DNA of 64,000 bases from Lophium mytilinum (Eukaryota > Ascomycota > Dothideomycetes > Mytilinidiales > Mytilinidiaceae): assembly GCA_010093605.1 (NCBI GenBank), contig MU004191.1, forward strand, positions 1,825,903-1,889,902, read 5' to 3'. How positions within the stretch are numbered: the stretch's first letter is position 1; each line of letters opens with the position of its first letter. Position numbers and translations under genes: made by a program. Below, piece by piece: positions 31,753 to 41,971 of this stretch. The notes beneath the pieces are model-generated. The model saw nothing but the letters and a program-made list of their open reading frames with translations, was not told where the DNA came from and did not search any database.

Positions 31753-33691
31753 CATACTCTAATCGGCATCAGTACTCCGCCTAGGGAACCTCATCGCGGT
31801 ATGACGGCGGAACGGACGCCAGCTTTCCTCCGTTGGACGAGCCCTTAACGATCCGATGGCGACGTCGCAAGAGCACTAGGACCACCCAGCGGCGGAACCT
31901 CTCCTCTTAATCCTCCTACTACTCGAAGAACACGTATATTCGATGGTCCCATCAGTGCCAAATCTGCGCGTCGGAGGTCAAGTGCCATCGACTCCGTCGT
32001 TTTCCAACCTTACGATACGGATAGCGGGGTGAACGAGGAAAGGGAAGAGGAATACTCTGTTTTAAGGGACCTAAATGAGGCGGAAATTAGCACCCCTATG
32101 ATTGAAGAAGAGTACATAGGAGAGGTGTCGAGCGATGTACTATTGGATTTTGATAGCCGTACGAGACTACGGATACAAACTACGGCCAGGCCAGACTCAA
32201 AGTCACGATCACAAGCGCAGAGGGAGAGCGCACGGAGCTTTGGGTCTCGGACAGAATCATGGGCTACTGCAAAGTCCAGACCCTTCAGTCGATGGAGCAG
32301 GATATCGAAGATGTCCAGCACTGCAAGCTTCGTTACGGCAAGAACTGTGGCTTCAAGGTATGACCATTCCTTATGTCTATCCGAGGATATACCGATCTGT
32401 CGATGTGGCCTAGGAAAGCTCCCGATCTAAGTCACCGTATTCTTAATAAATCTGTGCCTTTTCGTTATCCGGTTTGGCTGACTTTTGAATTTTATATAGC
32501 AGACATCAAAGTCTCCTAATAGAACGAAATAGTCATGGCAACTCCCCGTGGCAAAGCACGTTATCTGACATGAACCTGCTCGTACATGCCTCGGTCGAGC
32601 AAAACTGGTCTGGCCGCGGACAACATGCGGAGTACACCCGAGGAGAAGAGGAGAGCATACCGCTTATTCATGAGAAAGTGCTTGGCCACTGTGCGTACGT
32701 GCAAGTCGACAGCGTCCGTTGTAGACGGATTCGTCTTGCTCGCAAGGTTATCCGATGCAACTATCGTTTGAAAAAGGAAGAAGCAATTCAGGAGGTGAAA
32801 CATATGCAAAATTTGTGGCACACTCACATCATTCGGCTCGTCGGGACCTACCTATGTGGATTCAAGCTCGCCATTCTTCTTTATCCCGTTGCCGAGTACA
32901 GTCTCGACATGTTTCTTGAAGGATTCCACGACGGAATCGAAATTGAACCTCGATCGTCCAAGCACGTTCTTATGAGGAACTCAATACGTTCATTCTTCGG
33001 GTGTCTCGCAACCGCCTTGACATACCTACACGCAAACCTAATTAAACATATGGATATTAAGCCAAAAAATATCCTCGTTAAAGACATGGGTTCCGCAGGT
33101 ACTCTGACATACATGCGGTATAAGATAATTCTCGCGGATTTTGGTATTGCTCATTCTTACGCGACAGAGTTGGAAGCAGACACCGAGTCTCCAACATCTT
33201 TTACGAGGGCATATGCTGCACCAGAGCTCGTTGAACAGTCCAAACGAGGTCTTTCCGTAGACGTTTTCTCACTTGGATGTGTTTACTTGGAAATACTCTC
33301 TGCCCTCATGGACTCATTCACCATTGATTGTACGCGAAAAGTGAGCACGTTTACGCGAGGCGAAACCTACTGAGACGCTTTACTCAGTATCCGCGCAAAT
33401 GGCAAAAGTACCGTGGGAGATGGTTTGTACCACGCGAATCTCGACGCCGTGCAAATCTGGCTTTTACAAGCTGTTGATACTTTCTATCAGGTTGCGAGAG
33501 AGAACGTGGCGCAATTTCATCATCCAGAACAGATCCCAGAACTCGGGTCACTCTCCAAGCAAATGCTCGAGAGGGACCCTACCATGCGGCCTTCGGCAAC
33601 CAGAGTTTGCCAATTCTTCGATAACACTAATCTCTTGCACCCGTGCTGTTGCGATCCTCAGCCCGCTCCTTTTGAAGCGGTCAGCGATTGA
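31753..33691 (+). pseudogene. Disrupted protein kinase gene
   Basis: Kinase landmarks occur in one frame from about 32,500 to 33,691: LARKVIRC (beta-3 Lys), an alphaC-like EEAIQEVKHMQNL, HMDIKPKNILV (catalytic loop with Asp), ILADFGIAHSY (DFG), AYAAPELVEQS (APE) and SVDVFSLGCVYLEIL. A final part, GDGLYHANLDAVQIWLLQAV to MLERDPTMRPSA, lies in the same frame after an in-frame TGA at 33,371-33,373. Removing a 47-nt GTGAGC...CAG interval around that stop would not keep the frame. The glycine loop is degenerate (GHCAYVQV). Upstream, the N-terminal region has TAA at 31,846-31,848 and a probable one-base deletion near 32,157, where DVLLDFDS passes into PYETTDTNYGQARLKV. A candidate intron starts at 32,358 and ends near 32,499, but the frames on its two sides do not match. 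Several independent lesions make this a pseudogene. Confidence 0.75.
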
Positions 33692-34049
33692 AAGTATCCG
33701 CAACGCATTCTATTTTACGATTGGCACGTACAGCCAGGATGCGGACTTAGCACTCGATGTTGAAACTGCTAGAACTATAGCTGATCTCCCCAGTACCCCC
33801 ATGTTCTCGGTGTTTGGAATGTCTGCGCTTGTTATTGCGACAGGGTGGCTTTACGTCGCGCTTACTCTGCCGCTCGCCGTTTTTAGGGTCGATATCTGGT
33901 CGATTTGGCAGCACTTTCCGTCGTTGACACGATGGGTGTGTATGGCTAGGGGAAAGGCACTGTTACGGGGATAGAGAAGTGGGGTCTCACTAGGCGTACT
34001 CATTCATATACGGCTGCACTCGCCCACAAGCTCACCAGTCTCGGCTCAC

Positions 34050-34330
34050 GTATGGTTCCTGCTTTGCATGCCAGCCCCATACGCTATCCTTCTCAGCCTC
34101 GTCTGATCTAAAATCGCCGGGTTCTCCAAGAAGGTCCCCACAACGTTCGCTGTCTTCTGCGTGGGCAATATCATCTCGCCTCAGCCCTTTCTCGCCAAGG
34201 AGGCCATCGCACTATGATCTGGTATTCGCGCGATGTTGGTAGTTATATGCCTTGGCTGGGCCAATATTGGATGGACTCGGTTGGTATTACTGGTTCGAGG
34301 ACAATCCTAGTCCGTTACTCGCGAGTCAGA
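34050..34330 (+). pseudogene. Fragment of an MFS transporter (allantoate-permease-like)
   Basis: In one plus-strand frame the segment reads YAILLSLV, stop, KIAGFSKKVPTTFAVFCVGN, then IISPQPFLAKEAIAL, stop, SGIRAMLVVICLGW. The motif order (AGF.KK, CVGNIIxPQ.FLAKEAP, SGI.AML) is that of the last transmembrane segments of Dal5/allantoate-permease-type MFS transporters. It is cut by two TGA codons (34,104-34,106 and about 34,216-34,218), and no upstream transporter half is present. It is therefore a remnant of about 90 residues. The 33,692-34,049 interval before it and 34,331-34,525 after it hold no supported gene. Confidence 0.6.
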
Positions 34331-34525
34331 GTGGTTAGTAAACCGTCTGATTGATTACTGGCCGCAAAATTGAAATAGACTAGCTAGAGCACGATTGGCA
34401 TTGGATTGGACGGTTAGGATTGACCGGTTCATTGATCACGCTGTCGCAAACTACTTCGACGCGGGAGTGAAGCTAGTATCGTCAATTGACTGCACTGAGC
34501 AGGTTTTGCATTTATTACTTCAACT

Positions 34526-35820
34526 TCATCGCTTACTCATCAGCTGCTGCAATCTCAACCATTCCTCAGGCGTGTAGGCACGTCGCAGGACACCATTGTC
34601 CAGGTTTTCCACATCCTCACCAAATAGCCAAGAGTCTCGTTCCATGCTCTCCATTTCGGTAGGTGAGTAGAAGAACACCTCCAATTGCGGATTCTGGGCC
34701 TTACACCTTGCCTCGACATCATTCCAGAAGTTTCCAAGGATAGGAAAATCCTGTTTCTCCAAAACAACGAAAGTTCCGTCCTCGTACTCTCTACCATGGT
34801 GGCTTTGCCTCAGCCTCCGATGCATCTTGAACATAGTGTTGTCTTGAACATAGTGACGATATGGATTCTCCCAGAGGGGATGGAGTTTGGGGAGGCTGAT
34901 ACACATGTTTAGATCCGGTAGACTGAGCAAAGACTCCAGAGGATGGAGAATAGCTCGCTCATTGACGCGTGACCAAGACGACTTGTCGTCGTGGTCTATC
35001 CATATTTGGAGTCTTCGGAGCTCTTTAAGTTGGGTTATGGCCGTGTGAACGTCCAACCACGCAGTCACTCTTGACTTTAGAACAGCAGGTGGTAACCTTT
35101 TTAAGCTTGGAATTGAGAGATCAGGAATATAATCCAGATCGGGGAAATTATCAGCTGTTAGACGCTCGATTTCCTGGCATTCGTCCAGGGAAAGCCGTAG
35201 GGTGATATGTAGCTCTCTGATATTTGAAAACGCAGAACCTAGATAGCCGGAAGCGGAGAAAGTCCCAGAGAGACCCAGCGCTTCTCTCTGGGAGAAAGAA
35301 CGTAGAGTCATAAGATCAATACTGAAAGTCGCTTCTTTAACGAGATGCTCCACGACGTCAATGTACCTATCGAGTAAGCGAAGATCCACCAACTGGGTAA
35401 ATCTACCTACAGTCTCTTGCAAGCGAGAAACATGGCCGAATAGGTCACGCAGCCAGACTTCTTCGCATCCTCTTCGCACTTCCAGTGCGGACCCCACGAC
35501 GAGCGCAGGCGACGCGCCCATGTCGACGTCCAGGTCTTACACGGCTCACAAGTCACATACTCTTCGTAGGGCGGGAGAAGCAACGCTGGAGACGCTTCTC
35601 CTACGCATCCAGTACATCGCTTCTTCTCTGGACGTGCGTCCTCTATCGGGGACTCATCGCACGACGAGAGGCAGAGCTTGTCGTGCTCATTTAAGAAAAC
35701 ATGGTTGCAGGTTGGGAGTAGGTAGAAGTAGATGGTGCGACGAATGTCATATGGCGCGAGAAGCAGTCTGCAGTTTGTTTGCGGGTTGATTAAAGTCTCT
35801 CGAAGCGAATGCGTCGACAT
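34526..35820 (-). CDS. F-box-like hypothetical protein
   Basis: Two exons (35820-35411 and 35366-34526) joined across a 44-nt intron (GTAGGT donor, GATAG acceptor) give about 416 residues. Joining restores the segment MFLACKRLYIDVVEHLV, a helix pattern usual in the N-terminal part of fungal F-box-like proteins where the leader IRRTIYFYLLP acts as the F-box-like start. A Cys-rich patch (CTGCVG, CEPCKTW, WKCEED) lies between these two helices. The C-terminal half has alternating leucine-rich segments (FSNIRELHITLRLS, LKELRRLQIWID, LESLLSLPDLNMC) and ends in EEWLRLQQLMSKR. Without splicing the first exon ends at a stop 35,407-35,409. A ubiquitin-ligase adaptor function is possible but not shown. 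Confidence 0.75.
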
Positions 35821-36009
35821 GTTGCTTGGGGAGTAGGTTGATGTAAAGATGGTCGAGGTCCGATGATGGCGGGAGCAAAGCGAGCGCCTTGTGTGGAGGA
35901 TTGCGGCACGGCTAGGTAGGTAGGTGAGGAACGTACTAGGTAGTGGGTACAGCCCGTACACCGCCACAATCGCGTGGCTAGGTACAGTGTATTTTGCACG
36001 TGACAGATA

Positions 36010-36245
36010 CATATACTATGTTTATATAGAAGCGCCTCCTTAAAAGTTAATCTAGTAAATATAGAACTAATGAAGGGCTTATATATATATAGAAAAACTA
36101 GATCTCTATAACAAATTCTAAGCTATTATTCTCTAAATTTCTCAATTATATAATTGGAAATACTATATAAGAAGTTTACTTTACTTGGACTTTAGCTTGC
36201 ATAATAATATCTACATAAATCTGCCTCATGGCTATATCTAACATG
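36010..36245. repeat. Short AT-rich block, probably a RIP-degraded repeat remnant
   Basis: About 235 bp dominated by A and T with many TATA, CTATA and TAAT words and almost no CpG, bounded sharply by ordinary-composition DNA on both sides. The texture matches the large AT-rich block at the right edge of the window. It lies between two genes (F-box-like and metalloprotease) and has no coding frame. I cannot tell which element it derives from. Confidence 0.55.
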
Positions 36246-36356
36246 TGAGAACCGGCAAGTCAACTGCTATAGGAAATGACCACAACTCTGTCCATGTTTC
36301 GATTCAGGCTGTCCCTAGCACAAGACCCGCGGACGTCCCATTGCTGCCTCGCTGGC

Positions 36357-37660
36357 TTACGATTCCGCAAGCTTGTAGATATCCCCATCACGGTCAACAT
36401 AGTAACCTAGTGTCCACATCTTTAGAACCATGGCCAATATGCTTATAGTATCTATGTCTCTGTTAGCATGGAAGCAAGTCACTATTGTGGCTGCGGAAAG
36501 CTCACCAGAGTTTGTCGGTTGCTTGATACTTACACAACAGTCCCAGTCATAGCACAAAGGCTGCGAGTAATCCACCAATTCGCCTCCCTGGGTCGTGTGT
36601 GTTAACTGGAAGCAGTTAGTCGGAACGCTTAATTGACGCAACATAGCAATATTGATTTATGTTGGTCTTACTTCGTGCAGTACAGTGCTCGTGAAAGTCT
36701 TCATGAAGTCGAAGTAGCGTTTAGGATAGTTTTTGAGCGCTCCTGTGTTGGGTGGGAGCTCTGCCCCTGTATTTTGAAGTTCTAGCGCCCATTCTATTCT
36801 GTCTTTGTCAATTTTCGGGAATCCTTGTGCCGCGAACTTCTCAATGAACCACGGGCAAACATCGATACTGCAGGAGTAGTCTGTCGCAGCCTCGAAACCC
36901 GCCCTTTTCGTTGTCCTGTCTTTCTGCAGGGCCGCGCGCCATCCAGCTTCGTCGAAATGTTTGGGTACCTTCGTAGTCATTTTTGTGAGATCTGTTTTTT
37001 TCTGCCCAATATCATAACAGTTCTTGAGTGTGGCTGTGTTCTTCTCGAGGACCAAGAAATCTCTGATTGTTTCTCTCCAATCGGGCCCTCCCAGGTAAGC
37101 CTTATCAAAGCGTGCATCATCACAGTAGAAGATCTAAACCCACATCGTATTAGGTACTGTAATTATCTTGACGACAGGTTGACATACAGTATTACGCATG
37201 TCGCTCCTAGCGGCAAAGTTTCCTGGCTCCCTCGTAATGGCTTTCAAGTTGGCAAAGGTGGCTGTTTCACAAAGCCCGCATCAGCGACCACACAGCAATC
37301 AAGATGGGGTCTAAATGCGGAGCCGGCACAGCCCTACTCACCTTTCGCTGCGTTGAAATTGCTTTCGTAATTATCCCCGGCTCTGTTGGTTAGGAGGAGC
37401 TTGGACATCGCCTTGACTTGGTCCTCGTTAGCATGGTCCTCCATGACCTGCCAGGCATTCGTCGCAAGGTCCAATGCCTCGTGGACTCCCACTTTGATCT
37501 GATCGCTCCATTTCTCTACGGTAGATAGGTCAATAATTATAGTTAAGGCCCCTCAACGATGGTTACACTGACCACATGATGAATCGAGAGACCATAATCC
37601 CGCTGCGATCGACAAAGAACAGTTGGCTAGGGCAAACAAAATGCGTGTGTGCAACTTCAT
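36357..37660 (-). CDS. Secreted aspzincin-like zinc metalloprotease
   Basis: Six exons (37660-37573, 37515-37342, 37240-37188, 37133-36672, 36605-36506, 36451-36357) keep frame and give about 323 residues with a signal peptide (about 1-20). The zinc-binding HELTH (about 258-262) is assembled across the intron between exons 4 and 5: exon 4 ends in LHE and exon 5 begins LTH. After it come ELVDYSQPLCYDWDCC, where Asp271 is in the place of the third (Asp) ligand of aspzincins (deuterolysin M35 and peptidyl-Lys endopeptidases). The C-terminus is MWTLGYYVDRDGDIYKL. Upstream, FYCDD and the paired cysteines of the middle exon fit a disulphide-stabilised secreted zincin. The family call is confident at superfamily level. 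The exon 5 to 6 junction (GTGAGC donor, ATAG acceptor) is the least certain. Confidence 0.82.
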
Positions 37661-39237
37661 GGTAGGAGGTAAGAGATGACGAGATGTGTCGGATTGGGAG
37701 TGTCGGTATTGGGATATGAGACGCAGCCACAGCCTTTAAGTATCATTTCTATCAAGCCGTGAACGTGACCCTACGGCTGTAGTAGTGGATCTGAACACAG
37801 CCTGCAACGTTTTCTTTCTTGCGCGCTATCTGTCCGGACTGAAACATAGCCACCTATAGATTGTGATCATGTCTAATCGAATTGCTAGATGCCAGATATC
37901 CAAGAGCCGAAACAGTTGTGGAACTGATGGAGGAAGCAGGAAGCACGGGGGAGGAGCAGGGTTTACGAAGGAGGAGGAGGAAGAAGAGTAAGAGGCGAGG
38001 GGAAGAGTGTGAGGGCTCGACGTGAGGTGGAGGCGTTGTAAGGAGGAGGCGTTATGAGCAGGAGGATGGACGAGGGGGCTATGTAACGGGAGTGTGTGGC
38101 GGGCCTTCGGGGGAAGGCGTAGCCAGAAATCGAATTTTCCGAGACCCCAGAATTGTTGAACAATCTACAGCAAAGATACTTGGTCCACTGCCAGCAGCAT
38201 CTCAATATTGAAGATCTACTTCTGATGCCGAAAATTGGACGCAAGATATTCGAATGTCATCAAAATGTGCCTGAAGTAGGTTTGAGACTCGCAAAATGCG
38301 ATGCTGTGTTGATATTCAGAGCACCTACTCGTTTTTGACCACTGCTCTACGTCATGCAGGTGTAACTAGAAGTTTAAGATCGTGACCATGCTTTCCTTGA
38401 GTGCAACTTGCTTCTGAAACATTGCACTCCTCAGAGAAATGCACGAGAAGGAGGGAAGTGGCGCCGGGAAGGGCGCAGGAGGAAGGAGCGCAGAACATGG
38501 CCGTACGAAGATTGAAAGGCAGATCTGACTCGACTGTGGGCGCAAGGCGAGGTACGACGGGCTGAAACCTTGAGGATGATGTATGACATGGCGCAGCCTC
38601 TTGGCTGCTTTGGATTGTAGTATTGAAATAGGAAAAGAAGGGCCGAAGACGAAATCCGGGAAACAAGAATACGGTAAATGTGTCCTATTCAGATTTTAAT
38701 ACCTTTGTAGAAAAGACGGCATGAAATTGAACTAAGTTTGCTCTAATGAGATGCGATCATCAGGCGCTGAACATAGTGGAGAAGTTTCATTGCTAGTCGA
38801 TGAAAAGAGCAAAGTTGTCGATTTGCGAGAAACAGCCTTTAAGATTAACGAGGCGTCAGGATTGGCTGTAAGAATGGGACTTCGGGAAGTGGTATGATTT
38901 CACGCGGGGGCCAGATTTGAGGCGTGAAGAGAAGGCTGTGCTTGAGGATTTGGAGAGTTACAGAACGGCGCCCCAACGACCCCCTTGTAGAGTAAAAGTG
39001 GACCCACAAAGTAAATCCTCTCAGAGCGTGACATCCCAATACCACGGCGCAACAAATTAAAAGGTGTCCTTTGGCCTTCGAACGGGTTATATAGCCACTG
39101 TGTGCCCTCACATTGAAGACTCATCGCCACGAAGTACAGCACCACTGATTAAGTACAACACTTTAAACAGCATCGTTCTGAGAATTTCAACTTCTTGCCA
39201 TCTTTCCTACCAGCTCCGTACCCTATCTATCATCGCA
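37661..39237. other. Divergent intergenic region with purine-rich low complexity
   Basis: A 1.6-kb region upstream of both the metalloprotease (minus) and the large secreted protein (plus). A GA-rich tract at about 37,925-38,110 (GGAGGAGG, GAAGAAGAG) is low complexity. No gene is supported; short open frames on the minus strand at 38,352-39,145 look fortuitous. Confidence 0.45.
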
Positions 39238-41503
39238 ATGAAGTGGAACCGCCCTTCTCTCTGGTCAGTCTTGCCACTTCTGGGCTAGCAGATGTGCTAG
39301 ACCTGGGGGATCTGAATCAATATAACAAAAGAAAGGTAAGAACAATAAACCTAAAGATAGCTAAACATGACTAACAAAGTCTCAGGATGGTCCTCCTTCC
39401 TTGTCTGGAACTACTGTGTGGATATCCGGGAAGGAAGGCGATGGCTTCGATGTAGCCCTCTCCCCGGATGCTGAGGCTAAAATTCAAGGCGTACTGGAAG
39501 CCTGCTTAGTTCCCGATCAGAAGTGCTATGAGGACGTTAACGGTATCCTTGTCTCCGCAGATCTAGAATTCGACACCCAACTAGAACGTCGCGCGCTTGT
39601 CGATCTTCTCTCCAAGACAGCCAAGAAAGTCGGCTGGGTATTTTCCAGCATATATCTTATACTGAGTTACAGATGGCGATTGAAACACGCGGACGATGTT
39701 AAAAACGTGTTTATACCCGCGAAAACAGCAAGCCAGGTAGGTAAAGAATTCACCGCTACTGAGCTCGTGGCATCTGCTTCCGGAACAGCTATTACGATCA
39801 CCCCAGCTCCTGACCCAACCAAACCACAAGGGCAAGTTGTTCACCAGACACCTCTGTTAAAGGTGTGGTGCTAACCCTGCTATTTCTTATAGAGGCCAAA
39901 CCCCCGCTGTGACCACAGTAAGCAAAGCAGGTAACGGCCTTTCCAATGGAGATCTTGTCGCTCTACTGGACCCAGAACTTGCTTCCAAGATTCAAGCAGC
40001 CATGAGTAAGATGACGGACTGCGACGAGGGTCGGAAATTTGATCAAGAAAATGGCTCGAAGAAGCGCGCAGAGCTTTCCAGCCTCGGGCAAGCAATCTGC
40101 GCTGCGATAGGCACGACAATTCAGGCGGGGGCGGGGGGACCATTCGATCGTATGACACTCCTCGATACAGGTCATGCCGCATTTACGTTCGTCACTATGG
40201 AAACCGCCCGAGCAGCTCTTATCGTTGCAGATTTCGTTCGTGCGTACGCGTCAGAGCTTACCATTCCGGAAGAATCCGCAGACCAGTTTGCAAACTATGT
40301 GTTCGCATTGGCAATAGACTCGATAGTCGACAAAATCCCACTCGGGGAGAAAAACCGGATTGCGTCGTCTCTTATCACAACGGCAACATCGACGTCCCCG
40401 TCTACCTCATCTACATCAGAATGCCCAGCTGCTACAGCAACACCTGTGAGTGATAGCCCATAGAGAGAAGTGACACTGGTGGTTTTCTAGCGTTTGCTGA
40501 CCTTGTACACCTACTCTAGCTTTTCTGTGGATACGAGGATATATCAAATTGCGGCGCAAGGCTGCCGAAAACGAATGATGGAGACGTAGTTTGTGTTTCA
40601 GTGAGTCCAGCGTGCCACCCCGCGGCTCTTCTTACGGAAGTAACTGATATTGGCAATTTCCAAAAGGGAAAATACCAGGAGTGCAAGTGTAACGCCCCGA
40701 TCGTCGAGTCTGCCAACATGGCCTCCGCGGAGGAGATAGCGTTCATGGATTTACAATTGGAGTACTTGAAATCCCATGAAGCTAAAACTAATTGTACCGG
40801 ACTTCAGTCGAACACCTACGTCACCCGGAACGTGGTCCACGATCTCATCGTGAACACCTATTGCAAGCTATGGCAAGGAGATGTTAAGAAAGTTGGAATT
40901 GGAGGATATATGCACGACACGCCAGAGGATGTCGAAATCGGGGCTATGGGTGATATTGAGGCAGACGGAGGCATTACCCCAGAAGAGTGCCAGAAGTGGC
41001 TGCTTAAGGTCCTTGACGACTGCGACACTGATGCTACCGCAAATCCGATGAACTGGAAAGCAGGCGGCGAAATAAAGGTCAACCACTGGACTTACAGCAT
41101 CAGAGCGCTACACGATCGGCCCCCAGCTCCCAAAAGTCCATCTGCCTGGTGCAGACTGGAAGACTGTGGTGATTCCGGGTGCACAGCGAGGATATGGGGT
41201 GCGGGATGGTTAACCTCTACTCCAGCTCACGGCGAAGAGCTGCTTGGGGCTTTTGACACAGTGCAGAAGATTCTCACCAGCGAGGGTCAGGTACAGCAAC
41301 TAGGTGGTCATCGCGGTATCAACACAAGCCATTGGAGAGAAACTTGGAAATACGAGTTGAAGGATGGACATGAATGGGGTGTGGAAATTGGTGCGGATAT
41401 GGGAGCCTTTCTAGATCCTGCGAAAATAATTCCGAACATCACAAGGGTTGTGGCCAACAAGGAGGATCCTGGCTATCTTAAGGTAGATGATTGCGCTAGC
41501 TGA
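39238..41503 (+). CDS. Large secreted Cys-containing protein, frameshifted in its signal peptide
   Basis: Exons are 39238-39335, 39386-39831, 39893-40445 and 40520-41503. The ATG at 39,238 opens a signal-peptide-like MKWNRPSLWSVLPLLG, but its frame stops at once (TAG at 39,286-39,288). The shifted frame continues GLADVLDLGDLNQYNKRK to a good donor. Exon 1 is 98 nt where a multiple of three is needed, so one base appears missing. Intron 2 uses a GC donor (GCAAGT at 39,832, branch CTAAC, TAG acceptor), the only choice that preserves frame. With one base restored the protein is about 690 residues. It has an N-terminal helical region, a Ser/Thr linker (SPSTSSTSEC) and a C-terminal Cys-rich domain (CGYEDISNCG, CKCNAP, CQKWLLKVLDDCD). 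The family is not recognised. This could be a recent loss of function or a sequencing error. Confidence 0.65.
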
Positions 41504-41971
41504 GAGGCTGGGGGACATCGGATCTGGAGTTTCGTTTTGGCTTTTCTCGCAACTGTGGACCATGCGACGATTGGCAGCGCTTTTCCATCCTCAGCTTTAG
41601 TATCACTATCTTTCTTGTCTTCAAGATGTCTCGCATGCTTTCGTGGGTGCAAAAGTTCTTTCTGGTGTACTGGCTCCCAAATATCGGTCCTAAATAGGAT
41701 TGTTCAATCATCACACGATGTGAAAGATTCGCCAAAGCAAGGTAGACACGCTATGCAGGAAACAAGTGAGAATCCATCAATTAGTATCTTGCGGCTCGCG
41801 GTGGAGTAGAGAGAGATTCATAGCAGATGTCTCTCTTCCTAAACTAATAATAGATAGAGAACACAATTCCTAGCACTTTACTTCAGCCCTCCACCGTTCT
41901 TCCGTTTTACTTAGCTTTCCTTGCATCATGCTTCCCTTTCCCGTCCTTAGTGATCTCATCCTGATTCATCT
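41504..41971. other. Convergent 3' intergenic region
   Basis: A 468-bp region between the stop codons of the large secreted protein (plus) and the serine hydrolase (minus). It holds both 3' flanks. No additional gene or distinct terminator is seen. Confidence 0.4.

Noticed and set aside
33325-33400. Intron GTGAGC...CTCAG removing the premature stop of the kinase
   Set aside because: The interval is 47 nt, so splicing would shift the downstream frame away from the conserved kinase C-terminus.
33399-33974. Plus-strand 191-codon frame overlapping the kinase tail
   Set aside because: Its first half is a shadow of the kinase frame; the second half has hydrophobic stretches but no recognisable family or start.
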